Origin: Clostridiaceae bacterium
GTDB lineage: Bacteria; Bacillota; Clostridia; Lachnospirales; Lachnospiraceae
Assembly (NCBI GenBank): GCA_009911065.1
Contig: QXWR01000021.1
Span: forward strand, 23,261 to 87,260
DNA: 64,000 nucleotides
Reading direction: 5' to 3'
Both the position numbers and the translations under genes were made by a program. Every line of letters starts with the position of its first letter. The stretch's first letter is position 1. Shown here piece by piece: positions 54,413 to 62,060 of the stretch. The notes below the pieces were generated by a model. It saw nothing but the letters and a program-made list of their open reading frames with translations. It had not been told where the DNA came from and did not search any database.

Positions 54413-54471
54413 TTGACAAAAAGTGCTAAATGGCTTAAAATAAAACAGAAATGTACTAAAAAACAATAGTA
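54413..54471 (+). promoter_or_regulatory. Promoter and BlaI/MecI-like operator of the first BlaI gene
   Basis: -35 TTGACA (54413-54418), 17-bp spacer, -10 TAAAAT (54436-54441). A perfect TACTA-N8-TAGTA dyad (54454-54471) lies at about +7 to +24. The half-site matches the outer part of the BlaI/MecI box (TACTACA..TGTAGTA), which suggests autoregulation. Confidence 0.6.
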
Positions 54472-54526
54472 AACTTAATAAAGTGATATGAAAAGCTTCT
54501 TTATTGGTATAAAAGGAGGTGCATTG

Positions 54527-54931
54527 TTGCGGGCAAACAAGAAACTGAGGTTAAAGTTTACAGAATATCAGATAATGGAATTGCTATGGTTGGCACAAAA
54601 ACCTCTTTCCGTTGATAGGATTGTGGAGGCTGTTGGGGTTGGCTGGACAAAGCTGAGAAAACAACAAAATGTGAAGGCTTGCTTAAACAAGCTACAAAAA
54701 CTTGGAATGGTAGAGATGAAAGAACCTTCAATCTATTACGCAATCTATAAGAAAAAGGAACTGAACGAGATATTGGCAAAAGAAAGAGATGAGAAATATC
54801 GGGAAAGTTCCATTATACTAAGGCTAAAGAATTTCCTGAAGGCTGATGTATTGTCAGAAAAAGAGGTTGAAGAATTAAGGAAATTGTTATATGAGGAGGT
54901 AGGTCGTGACGAGAAGTTAGGAGGTAAATAA
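54527..54931 (+). CDS. BlaI/MecI-family repressor 1
   Basis: A 134-residue winged-helix repressor of the BlaI/MecI/CopY family: FTEYQIMELLWLAQKPLSVDRIVEAV at the N-terminus, recognition helix KQQNVKACLNKLQKLGMV and a C-terminal dimerisation helix ending LSEKEVEELRKLLYEEV. The start is TTG at 54527, seven nt after AAAAGGAGG; an upstream ATG (54488) has no RBS. It is 3 bp from the M56 peptidase gene, the classic BlaI-BlaR order. It probably represses its own operon through the TACTA/TAGTA dyad and is released when the peptidase is activated. Confidence 0.8.
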   Translation: MRANKKLRLKFTEYQIMELLWLAQKPLSVDRIVEAVGVGWTKLRKQQNVKACLNKLQKLGMVEMKEPSIYYAIYKKKELNEILAKERDEKYRESSIILRLKNFLKADVLSEKEVEELRKLLYEEVGRDEKLGGK

Positions 54932-54934
54932 AAC

Positions 54935-56257
54935 GTGTTTCGGAATCTATTATTTACAATGTCTTTGTCTGGCAGTATTGTCATGGTGCTTTACCTGATA
55001 TTTTATCCACTGGCCCGAAGATATTTTCCCTTAGTGTGGAGATACAGGGTGCTAAAAATAGCGATGTTTTTTTATCTGGTTCCTATTGCTGAATGTAAAT
55101 ATTACGTTATTAAGATATTAAAAAGATTGCTATCAGGCTTGTGGGATAAAATATATTTAGAACCAAGTTTTGATGTAACATATAGTACATATATTGGAGA
55201 GAAATTTATACAATCATCACCAAACTTATATAAAATATTTTTTGTTCTTTTCATATGTGGAATTATATCGGTCTTGATTTTTTCAAGAACAGTTATTCAG
55301 AATCAGAAAATCAAAAAGCTATATAAGGCTGGTTCTGGAAAACTAGAAAGTTCAGAGCTACAAGAAGTTTTTCTGGGAATACAAAAGGAACTGGATATAA
55401 AAAGACAGATTAAATTTGTTTGTTCTGAATATTGTCGGTCGCCTGTTACAAGTGGAGTTATCTTTCCTGTTGTATGGCTTCCTGATTATGGGGAAAAGAA
55501 AATTGATACAAGGGCGTTTCGGTATATAATAAAACATGAATTACTACATATAAAGCGGAATGATATTTTAATAAAATATTTGGGGTTGCTGGTTGTGGCG
55601 ATTCATTGGTTTAATCCCTTCAGTTATTTTTTATATCATGAACTTTCCAGTGTTGGAGAAATGTATTGTGATCATGGCGTCCTGGAAGGACAGGGAGAAG
55701 CCGAACGTAAAGAATATGGTGAACTGCTTTTACAATCTGCTGTCAGAAAAACGTCAGATAAGAGATACTCCTTATTTGTTGGCATGGCCGACAAGGGATA
55801 TCAAAGAGCCATGAAGCGAAGAATTATGGAAATGAAAGCAAATAGAAAAAATAAGATATTTTTCTCTATTACAGTAATGATGATTATTTGCATGGTAGGC
55901 AGTTTGACAGCGTTCGCCTATGAACCACCATATAAAATATTGGGAGATAAAAGACATGATCCCTTTTCCTTTGATGGGGGTATATTCATCAAAGGGAATA
56001 AGGTTAAAGAAGTCATACCTTGCGATGAGTATTTTATTGATAATCTAGGTATGACATATGAAACGAATAAACAAAACTCATTGGAACAGTCAGGTTGTTT
56101 CCATGAGTATACAAATGGCACTTACGAAGCGCACAAAAAGAATACGAATGGAGGTTGTAGCCTAACATCATATAAAGCCAAAAGATGTACTCTTTGCGGT
56201 ACAGTAAAAATAGGTGATAAAATAAGCACCTTGACATACGAAGAATGCTTACATTAA
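54935..56257 (+). CDS. M56 metallopeptidase (BlaR1/MecR1-like) without beta-lactam sensor
   Basis: A 440-residue membrane protein starting at GTG 54935 (RBS TTAGGAGG). TM segments lie at about 5-25, 40-58, 98-118 and 312-332. The cytoplasmic zinc peptidase motif is KHELLHIKR (HExxH, about residues 200-206), with a downstream Glu in SSVGEMYCD. In BlaR1 the extracellular C-terminus is a penicillin-binding domain of about 250 residues; here it is only about 110 residues with no SxxK. It ends in a Cys/His motif (CFHEYTNG, RCTLCGTVKIGDK, ECLH) resembling a small metal- or disulphide-bonded domain. The signal sensed is unknown. Confidence 0.8.
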   Translation: MFRNLLFTMSLSGSIVMVLYLIFYPLARRYFPLVWRYRVLKIAMFFYLVPIAECKYYVIKILKRLLSGLWDKIYLEPSFDVTYSTYIGEKFIQSSPNLYKIFFVLFICGIISVLIFSRTVIQNQKIKKLYKAGSGKLESSELQEVFLGIQKELDIKRQIKFVCSEYCRSPVTSGVIFPVVWLPDYGEKKIDTRAFRYIIKHELLHIKRNDILIKYLGLLVVAIHWFNPFSYFLYHELSSVGEMYCDHGVLEGQGEAERKEYGELLLQSAVRKTSDKRYSLFVGMADKGYQRAMKRRIMEMKANRKNKIFFSITVMMIICMVGSLTAFAYEPPYKILGDKRHDPFSFDGGIFIKGNKVKEVIPCDEYFIDNLGMTYETNKQNSLEQSGCFHEYTNGTYEAHKKNTNGGCSLTSYKAKRCTLCGTVKIGDKISTLTYEECLH

Positions 56258-56278
56258 TTTTTTAACGGAGGAAATCAC

Positions 56279-56650
56279 ATGAAAAAGACATATGATTTGA
56301 CAAATACCGAATTGCAAATCATGGAATTGCTTTGGCAGGCAAAAGAGCCAATGACATTTAGAGAAATCATGGCGGTTGCGCTGAATGAATGGAAAAAGGC
56401 GTGGAAGGTACAGACATTAAGTACATATTTAGCTAACCTGCAAAGAATGGGGATGATCGAAGCGGAAAGGGGCGCTACCCCATATAACGCATATTACCCC
56501 ACTTGTACGAAAGAACAGCATATTCATAACTGGACGAAGAAAATGGTGGAAGAATGCTATGGAAATTCAATCGGCCGCTTGATGTGTGCCTTTATTGGTG
56601 AAGGAACACTAACGGAGGAGGAAGCAGAAGAATTAAGAAAATTATTATAG
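56279..56650 (+). CDS. BlaI/MecI-family repressor 2
   Basis: A 123-residue second BlaI-type repressor (LTNTELQIMELLWQAKEPMTFREIM, recognition region VQTLSTYLANLQRMGMIEAERG, C-terminal LTEEEAEELRKLL). RBS ACGGAGG precedes the ATG, 21 bp after the M56 gene. It is more typical of the family than repressor 1 and differs from it in the recognition helix, so the two may bind different operators. Two BlaI proteins around one M56 peptidase is unusual. Confidence 0.8.
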   Translation: MKKTYDLTNTELQIMELLWQAKEPMTFREIMAVALNEWKKAWKVQTLSTYLANLQRMGMIEAERGATPYNAYYPTCTKEQHIHNWTKKMVEECYGNSIGRLMCAFIGEGTLTEEEAEELRKLL

Positions 56651-56675
56651 GAAATTTGATTTTTATGAAATGAAC

Positions 56676-56727
56676 AAACTGTAGAGATAGACTTTAAAGG
56701 GGGTGAAATAATCATTCTCTACAGTTT
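56676..56727 (+). promoter_or_regulatory. 12-bp perfect inverted repeat before the three motif-sharing genes
   Basis: AAACTGTAGAGA (56676-56687) and TCTCTACAGTTT (56716-56727) are separated by 28 nt. Each arm contains TGTA/TACA, the core of BlaI/CopY boxes. It could be an operator or a weak terminator; only a short T-rich stretch follows. Confidence 0.5.
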
Positions 56728-56778
56728 CTGATTATTTCTTAAAAATATAAAATCAAAAATGAACAGCGAGGTGAACAT

Positions 56779-57300
56779 ATGAATATAAATAGTGTGGACA
56801 ATTACCTAAATTGGTCTGGCACTAGAAAAACAGAAACCATATTTTCCAAAGCCGACAGTTTTGCTTCAAAACTGAATGCGGCTAAAAAAAGTAAAGAACC
56901 AATTAACCAGAATAGCCCTGCGGCTTTTGCTCTGAAAATCAATGGACTTAGTGATGATGATTATAAGCAGCTTGCATTAAAGTTCAATCCCAGAAATATG
57001 ACCTTAGATGACTACAATTCTTTTTTGGATTATCTCCAAAGCAAAGATGTTATATCAGATGACGAGAAAAGGAGAATCGGATATAATGGCACAGTTGTAA
57101 AACAAGTGGACAGTATGGTAGGTGCATATTATTCTGAGGAACCTATTGTGGATAATTTCATTGACGGGAATGTGTTAGCCTTTACACGCAGTCAGGGATC
57201 TCTGGTATATTCTAACCCATTATCGTTTAATGAAGAAACGAAAGGGCTGTACCGTAAAATTACGGCTATATTTGAGCGTATGTTACAAGAAAATAGTTAA
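56779..57300 (+). CDS. Unknown cargo protein A (shared NxxNM motif family)
   Basis: A 173-residue protein with no signal peptide or TM. Residues about 67-110 read YKQLALKFNPRNMTLDDY then NSFLDYLQSKDVISDDEK, a helical unit also found in the two following genes. A C-terminal stretch (NFIDGNVLAFTRSQGSLVY ... LYRKITAIFERML) matches the C-terminus of protein C. RBS GCGAGGTG precedes the ATG. It is the first of three same-strand genes downstream of the BlaI-M56-BlaI set. I do not recognise the family. Confidence 0.65.
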   Translation: MNINSVDNYLNWSGTRKTETIFSKADSFASKLNAAKKSKEPINQNSPAAFALKINGLSDDDYKQLALKFNPRNMTLDDYNSFLDYLQSKDVISDDEKRRIGYNGTVVKQVDSMVGAYYSEEPIVDNFIDGNVLAFTRSQGSLVYSNPLSFNEETKGLYRKITAIFERMLQENS

Positions 57301-57394
57301 ACAACAATATATGCTTGGACTTATATTTAAGGGAGCATAAATGGTTCTGACCGACAGAGGAACCATAGACTGAAACGTAAGGAGTAACACGATT

Positions 57395-57919
57395 ATGACA
57401 ATTCAGATGGTAAATGGATATCCCGTGTATGCAGTTACAAAAAAAGAAGTAGCCTATCACCCTTCTTACTTCCAGCAGCAGGCAGAGAAATGGGTGGAGG
57501 GTTCAAAAAAAGATAAACTTTCTGATGAAGAACTGGAAAACCTGAAAAAGAAATATAATTCCACAAATATGTCAAAAGAAGATTCGATTGCGCTCATGGG
57601 TGAACTGGTGGAGGCTGGTATCATTTCCAAAGGAAGAGCTACCGCTATCTATTTAGGTATTACGCCATTAGATGAAAGCAAGATCAATCCAACAAAACCG
57701 GAAGGTGTTTTAACAAAATGCGATGATGTTTCCGACCGGAAAAACAATGCTTTTGGAAGTTTGGGAGGACTGGGAACTATGTTGGAAGTCGGAGGGCTGG
57801 ATTCGTATAAAAATTTATATGAGTATTCAAAAGCAGCTACCGATGTTGATGTAAATAAATCGCAGCATTTTCAGGATTATAGAAAATTCTTAGAGATATT
57901 GGAACAATTAAAAGCATAA
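57395..57919 (+). CDS. Unknown cargo protein B (shared NxxNM motif family)
   Basis: A 174-residue protein: a short N-terminal strand region (MVNGYPVYAVTKKEVAYHP), then LSDEELENLKKKYNSTNMSK followed by ALMGELVEAGIISKGRA (about 42-81), the same helical unit as in proteins A and C. The C-terminal part is helical and differs from the others. RBS TAAGGAG precedes the ATG. A small hairpin (ATGGTTC/GAACCAT, 57340-57366) lies in the 94-bp gap before it. No known function. Confidence 0.65.
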   Translation: MTIQMVNGYPVYAVTKKEVAYHPSYFQQQAEKWVEGSKKDKLSDEELENLKKKYNSTNMSKEDSIALMGELVEAGIISKGRATAIYLGITPLDESKINPTKPEGVLTKCDDVSDRKNNAFGSLGGLGTMLEVGGLDSYKNLYEYSKAATDVDVNKSQHFQDYRKFLEILEQLKA

Positions 57920-57946
57920 ATCAAAGAGATAGATTGAGGAGAAAAA

Positions 57947-58921
57947 ATGAGTGTATTAGGTTTACAAGGTGCAGGCTTTCCCACGGCAAGATATCCGGTT
58001 GGAACTACGTCCAGAAATAATATGAGAAATGTTTTTGGTCAAAGTGAGATAAGTGGGCGGTCATCATCTTCTCCCAGTGGCAATTATCATGGTACGTTAA
58101 AAATGGGCTATTTACATAGTGAGTTCAGTCCTGTTTCAGGGCAGGAACTTCACATGAAGTATGACGAAAGTTCCACAGATGACGATCCGGTGATGTATGT
58201 CGAGGGAAAAGATATCCAAGGAAAAATTTTTACCCAGAAAATTCATTTAAACGATGTAAACGCAGAAAATGCCACACCTGCGGAAATGACTGCGTTACGT
58301 GTCCACTTGGCACAGCAGGGGGACAAAAGTGTAAAGGCAAGCAGTGGGATACCACTTATGGCACTTGGTAGTCACCAGGATGTAAACACAACCATGGATT
58401 TTAAACAGTATTATGAAAATTGGGCTTCTAATCTAAAAAATGCGGGATTGAAACAAAATGCCGGAATTTACATGAGTGAATTGGAGCGCTACCTTTTCTA
58501 TCACCGCACGAAGGGAGTAACATTTTCAGATACAAGCAGTATTTCGTCTACAGCAACGGAACCGAACGGAAAGTTGGAGGACAAAGACTATGAGTACCTT
58601 TCCTCCAACTGGAATCCCCAAAATATGTCCAGGAAAGAATATGACGAATTTTTAGATTTTCTTCAAAGTAAAGGAGTTATAACTGAGGAAGATAAAGATT
58701 ATGCCAAAGGAATAAGGTGTACTAACGGTGAACCAGAAACATGGTACTCGCCGTTGGAGCCGGTTTATGATTATGCTAATGGAAATGTATTAGCATTTGT
58801 ACGCTATGAAAGTTCGCTTATCTATGACCACGAAACAACAGAAACCAAACGAGGAGTAGAACTGTATAAAAAAATCACTTCAATTATGGAAGAAATGGTA
58901 AAACGGACGGGAGATAATTAA
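57947..58921 (+). CDS. Unknown cargo protein C (shared NxxNM motif family, long form)
   Basis: A 324-residue protein. The N-terminus MSVLGLQGAGFPTARYPVG is Gly-rich and not a classical signal peptide. Residues about 50-110 look like beta strands (MYVEGKDIQGKIFTQKIHL) and ATPAEMTALRVHLAQQGD follows. The C-terminal third (about 212-322) repeats the layout of protein A: YEYLSSNWNPQNMSRKEY, DEFLDFLQSKGVITEEDK, ANGNVLAFVRYESSLIY and LYKKITSIMEEMV. RBS TGAGGAG precedes the ATG, 27 bp after protein B, and a terminator follows. Function unknown; the set of three is probably one transcript under BlaI control (inference). Confidence 0.65.
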   Translation: MSVLGLQGAGFPTARYPVGTTSRNNMRNVFGQSEISGRSSSSPSGNYHGTLKMGYLHSEFSPVSGQELHMKYDESSTDDDPVMYVEGKDIQGKIFTQKIHLNDVNAENATPAEMTALRVHLAQQGDKSVKASSGIPLMALGSHQDVNTTMDFKQYYENWASNLKNAGLKQNAGIYMSELERYLFYHRTKGVTFSDTSSISSTATEPNGKLEDKDYEYLSSNWNPQNMSRKEYDEFLDFLQSKGVITEEDKDYAKGIRCTNGEPETWYSPLEPVYDYANGNVLAFVRYESSLIYDHETTETKRGVELYKKITSIMEEMVKRTGDN

Positions 58922-58964
58922 GCTATATGCAGAAAGTAGTCAAATTGATTCCATAGGAAAAAAG

Positions 58965-59000
58965 AACTGCCGCCTGACAAAAAACTGCGGCAGTTTCTTT
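58965..59000 (+). terminator. Intrinsic terminator after cargo protein C
   Basis: AACTGCCGC (58965-58973) pairs with GCGGCAGTT (58987-58995), followed by TCTTT. Confidence 0.8.
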
Positions 59001-59104
59001 ATAAAAAGAGGAAACATAGGATTTCATTAGTTTTATCATTTATATTTCTATTAACGGTAAAGAATCCGAACCTGAGAGATTAAAATACATTTTAACCTAA
59101 CTTG

Positions 59105-59150
59105 AAAAAGAATCGGGCGACATGGTTTTTTGTCTGACCGATTCTTTTTT
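59105..59150. terminator. Bidirectional terminator before the XRE repressor
   Basis: AAAAAGAATCGG (59105-59116) pairs with CCGATTCTTTTT (59138-59149), with A-run and T-run on the two sides. It marks the end of the minus-strand XRE gene. Confidence 0.8.
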
Positions 59151-59167
59151 GTTTTAAAAAAGTTGAT

Positions 59168-59533
59168 TTACTCCGTACTTTTTAAATTGGATTGATTCTG
59201 GACAGCCAATAACTGCTCTGCCAGATAATCCAAAGTCCCCAGAAGGATAAGCTGGTTTGTCCGGTTGCAGGCCCTGAACTTTCCAATGAAGCGCTGGATT
59301 TCTTCCTCCTGCTCGTCTGGGGATACATTAAACAAATCACTTGTGGACAGCCCCAAGCGGTTGATGATGGGAAAAAGAATCTCATAGGAGGGATTCATCT
59401 TCCCTGTTTCAATATTCCTGATGGTTTTCACGGATACACCGGACTGATCCGCCAGTTCCTGCTGGGTCAGCCCACAATGTTTTCTTGCGGTGCGGATACA
59501 AGCACCCAAATATTTTATCTTGTCAACCGGCAT
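59168..59533 (-). CDS. XRE-family helix-turn-helix repressor
   Basis: A 121-residue protein with a Cro/CI-type HTH at residues about 10-63 (IRTARKHCGLTQQELADQSGVSVKTIRNIETGKMNPSYEIL, shown here only by its key helices LTQQELAD and VKTIRNIE). The C-terminal 50 residues are helical. RBS AAGAGGTGA on the minus strand precedes the ATG. It is the only backbone gene on the minus strand, facing away from the excision region, as expected for an ICE repressor controlling transfer and excision genes. Confidence 0.85.
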   Translation of the reverse strand: MPVDKIKYLGACIRTARKHCGLTQQELADQSGVSVKTIRNIETGKMNPSYEILFPIINRLGLSTSDLFNVSPDEQEEEIQRFIGKFRACNRTNQLILLGTLDYLAEQLLAVQNQSNLKSTE

Positions 59534-59737
59534 AATTAGTCACCTCTTATCTATTCTATCTTACCGGTTCATGGTTTCATATTACCTTATAGGTTCTCTA
59601 AAAAAGGTAATATTATGCCTATTTTGAATAAGAATACGATTTAGCCCTCTATGGGAAGTGGAAGCCAGATAAAAAAAACGGCTTCTCGTAGCAGGGCTTA
59701 ATTGTGCGCCGCCTATGATTTGCTGTCGGAGGAAATC

Positions 59738-59845
59738 ATGGCGGGCAATTTTTATCTCCATAAACAATCAGTAAAACCAGGTAATAAACCAAAAAAAGCA
59801 TATACTTTTCAAGGGAATTCCCTATCCCAAAACAGGCACGATTAA
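59738..59845 (+). CDS. Possible 35-aa peptide
   Basis: A short frame with a good RBS (GGAGG, 5 nt before ATG): MAGNFYLHKQSVKPGNKPKK at the start, basic, ending NRHD. There is no other evidence of coding. Otherwise 59534-60027 holds no gene. Confidence 0.3.
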   Translation: MAGNFYLHKQSVKPGNKPKKAYTFQGNSLSQNRHD

Positions 59846-59893
59846 GCCTATATAAACACCGTTATCAAACCTTATACCGAACTCAAAAGTACA

Positions 59894-59928
59894 ACGTCAG
59901 GATAGCTAATCAATATCCTGGCGTTTTT
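59894..59928 (+). terminator. Intrinsic terminator
   Basis: CGTCAGGATA (59895-59904) pairs with TATCCTGGCG (59914-59923), followed by TTTTT. Confidence 0.7.
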
Positions 59929-60027
59929 ATTTGTCGATTTTTGTCGGATTCTTTCGTTGCTCATCAGTGCCGAGGCCCACCCTTCATCAGCTTTTATCCC
60001 AAAAACTGATGAAAGGAGTAACCGGCG

Positions 60028-60405
60028 ATGACCGAAGAATATTGGATTGCAATTTTAAAAGAAGAAGATCGTTTGATAGACAACTCTGACCGGAAGTACC
60101 GGTATCACTGTAAATCCCTGGAAAGCATGAGTGAGGAACTGGCCTTTCAGGAACGGTACATAAGCACGGAAGAAGATTTTACCATACTGTGTGATGTTCA
60201 GGACTTTACCTGCCTGGTTCAGAATGAGGAATTAGCGGCTGGATTACGCCGCCTCACCGACCGCCAGCGGCAGGCGATACGGCTCCGCTTCTGGGAGGGG
60301 TATCAATGCCAGGAGATTGCGGCCATGTTTGGCTGTAGTCCGGCGGCGGTCACAAATTTAATGCAGCGGGCCTTTAAACAGCTTCGCACTTACCTGATCA
60401 GATAG
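60028..60405 (+). CDS. Sigma-70 region-4-like ICE regulator 1
   Basis: A 125-residue protein. The C-terminal half is a sigma-70 region-4-like HTH (LTDRQRQAIRLRFWEGYQCQEIAAMFGCSPAAVTNLMQRAFKQL, quoted by its ends TDRQRQAIRLRFWEG and SPAAVTNLMQRA). The N-terminal half has no region 2, so it is not a complete sigma factor. Such short sigma-like proteins regulate excision in Tn916-type elements (Orf7-like). RBS GAAAGGAG precedes the ATG. A hairpin follows at 60419-60451. Confidence 0.8.
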   Translation: MTEEYWIAILKEEDRLIDNSDRKYRYHCKSLESMSEELAFQERYISTEEDFTILCDVQDFTCLVQNEELAAGLRRLTDRQRQAIRLRFWEGYQCQEIAAMFGCSPAAVTNLMQRAFKQLRTYLIR

Positions 60406-60418
60406 ACACATGTTTTAC

Positions 60419-60456
60419 GGCGGCAGCGCCTGGATATGGATTGCTGCCGCCTTTCC
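60419..60456 (+). terminator. GC-rich hairpin after the first sigma-like gene
   Basis: GGCGGCAGC (60419-60427) pairs with GCTGCCGCC (60443-60451), followed by TTTCC. Probably a partial terminator. Confidence 0.55.
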
Positions 60457-60515
60457 TATCTCGCAAAAAAATTTCAAAAAATTTTCTGACCCCGTTAATT
60501 TTTGCCCTCTGGTAT

Positions 60516-60557
60516 CTCCGATCATTGAGGGGACAAGCCCTCAAAAAATATCGGAGG
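60516..60557 (+). promoter_or_regulatory. Hairpin that sequesters a Shine-Dalgarno
   Basis: CTCCGAT (60516-60522) pairs with ATCGGAG (60550-60556), with an inner TGAGGG/CCCTCA stem (60526-60543). The right arm contains the GGAGG (60553-60557) used by the gene starting at 60567, so folding would hide its ribosome binding site. Confidence 0.5.
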
Positions 60558-60566
60558 TTTTTGTAT

Positions 60567-60737
60567 ATGGAAAAATTAGTTCGTGTCATTAAGTTGCGTC
60601 CCGGTGAATCCGTTCTCATCATAGCGGAGGAACACCCTGCTCCCTGCCCATATGGTGGTTTCTGCATAGCACCGAAACGTGAAAACGAGTTTTCCCAATC
60701 CAAAGGAATCCTGGTTCATATCGACGGCGCTGCCTAA
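60567..60737 (+). CDS. Small ICE protein (56 aa)
   Basis: A 56-residue protein (EKLVRVIKLRPGESVLIIAE at the start, then a CPYGGFCIAP segment) beginning at ATG 60567 with GGAGG 9 nt before it. The longer frame from 60441 is unlikely because it crosses the hairpin. It lies 11 bp before the second sigma-like gene. Function unknown; its RBS seems controlled by an RNA hairpin. Confidence 0.6.
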   Translation: MEKLVRVIKLRPGESVLIIAEEHPAPCPYGGFCIAPKRENEFSQSKGILVHIDGAA

Positions 60738-60748
60738 GGAGGGGATTT

Positions 60749-61144
60749 ATGTTTCATGTTACAATCTTTGACGAAATGGGGACTCCCATAGTAGTAGAGG
60801 TATCCCATGAAGTTTTCCAGGTATTCGTGGAATATGAGCGAGAAATGGAACGCCAGCGGAAAGCGGATTCCCGCCACCGTGACTGTCGCTCCTGGGATAC
60901 CTGCCTGCTCTTTGAAGTGTCCACGGAGCCGCTGGAGCAGACCTATGAGCGCACAAGAATCCTAAAAGAAATCCGGGACACCTTGGAAGAATTCAGTCCT
61001 AAGCAGCGGCGGCGCTTTCTCCTCCATTTCGCCTATGGCTATACTTACATGGAGATTGCAAAAATGGAAGGCAGCAATAAATCCACGGTCATGCGTTCCG
61101 CCAAAGCCGCACTGAAAAAAATCCAGAAAAAGCTGGCGGCCTGA
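60749..61144 (+). CDS. Sigma-70 region-4-like ICE regulator 2
   Basis: A 131-residue protein with an N-terminal strand region (MFHVTIFDEMGTPIVVEVS) and a C-terminal sigma-70 region-4-like HTH (EFSPKQRRRFLLHFAYGYTY, then MEIAKMEGSNKSTVMRSAK). It lacks region 2. RBS AAGGAGGGG precedes the ATG. It is probably an activator of the excision/integration genes beside it. It is followed by a small terminator at 61179-61200. Confidence 0.8.
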   Translation: MFHVTIFDEMGTPIVVEVSHEVFQVFVEYEREMERQRKADSRHRDCRSWDTCLLFEVSTEPLEQTYERTRILKEIRDTLEEFSPKQRRRFLLHFAYGYTYMEIAKMEGSNKSTVMRSAKAALKKIQKKLAA

Positions 61145-61178
61145 TAACAACTTTTGCCCGGTTTCTGTCCTTAATAGT

Positions 61179-61200
61179 GAAAGGGAAAAGTCCCTTTTTC
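61179..61200 (+). terminator. Short intrinsic terminator
   Basis: GAAAGGGA (61179-61186) pairs with TCCCTTTTTC (61191-61200). Confidence 0.6.
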
Positions 61201-61665
61201 GCTTTGTACTTTGACAAATAACGGGCAGCCGTTCATATCAGTATCCAGGATTTCCAAATGTTGTGTAACAGCACCGCAAACACAAACGCCAAGACCCCCT
61301 GCGGACGGCCAGAGCGTCCGTCAACACGATAACATCAAAGGGCCAGAGCGACACTTTGTGGCTTGATGACCAGCCCCGGCAGGCTGGAAAGCGCCATGAC
61401 CACCAGCAGGAGGAACCGTGCCTCTCACCAAAACTTACTGCGAATATGGTGTACCCACCTATCGGCGGTATGCGGCGGTTCGGCAGCCATACGGCTGACA
61501 GCCACGAACCGGCCTGGATACTCCCAGTATCGGGGGCGAGCCGATGGACAGTCCCGCTGTTCCAGATAATACGATACAAAAAGCCCTATAGAACGTGCTA
61601 TAAATACGTTTGACTGGGGTTCTTATAATACTAATTTTGTGTCAATATGATTTTGACACAGATTT
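61201..61665 (+). other. Gene-free region upstream of the recombinase operon
   Basis: I see no supported gene in these 465 bp. A GGACG/CGTCC hairpin lies near 61304-61322. The region is GC-rich like the ICE backbone and may be a decayed gene or a regulatory region. Confidence 0.4.
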
Positions 61666-61677
61666 GTGGGAGGTGAG

Positions 61678-61995
61678 ATGATATTGGACAAACAGGTAAT
61701 CATAGACTTTACTACTCGACAACTTAAAGGAGGCCGAAAAATATTGTCAGCAGAACGACTTGAGCGTATGTGTCAAGATTCCATTGAAGACATACCTAGA
61801 GATAGCCTGGTAGATATTCGTGAAGTAAAGATTGATTCTGGTTTGCCCGGTACTTTGCGTATGCTCCAATATATTGAGCAGATACAAAACCCATATAACT
61901 TTCTCTGTGACGGGACACCTGTACATATTTCCTTTGTGGATGAGGAGAAGGAACTTTCTAAGGTACTTACTGGATACTTTCGCACTTTAAAGTGA
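61678..61995 (+). CDS. DUF6870-like small protein before the recombinase
   Basis: A 105-residue protein starting at ATG 61678 after GGGAGGTGAG. Key segments are LKGGRKILSAERLERMCQDS, the IREVKID strand, and YIEQIQNPYNFLCDGTPVHI. Proteins like this often directly precede the large serine recombinase in ICEs and could be a recombination directionality factor, although that is inference. It is AT-rich and lies 65 bp before the recombinase. Confidence 0.6.
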   Translation: MILDKQVIIDFTTRQLKGGRKILSAERLERMCQDSIEDIPRDSLVDIREVKIDSGLPGTLRMLQYIEQIQNPYNFLCDGTPVHISFVDEEKELSKVLTGYFRTLK

Positions 61996-62060
61996 TGACT
62001 TTTAAGGCAAGATATGTTATAATCTTCTTGTGTGATGATTATAGAGAGATGGGAGGTTAA

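Noticed and set aside
54935..56257. Beta-lactam resistance sensor BlaR1
   Set aside because: The extracellular part is too short for a penicillin-binding domain, has no SxxK motif, and no beta-lactamase or PBP gene is adjacent.
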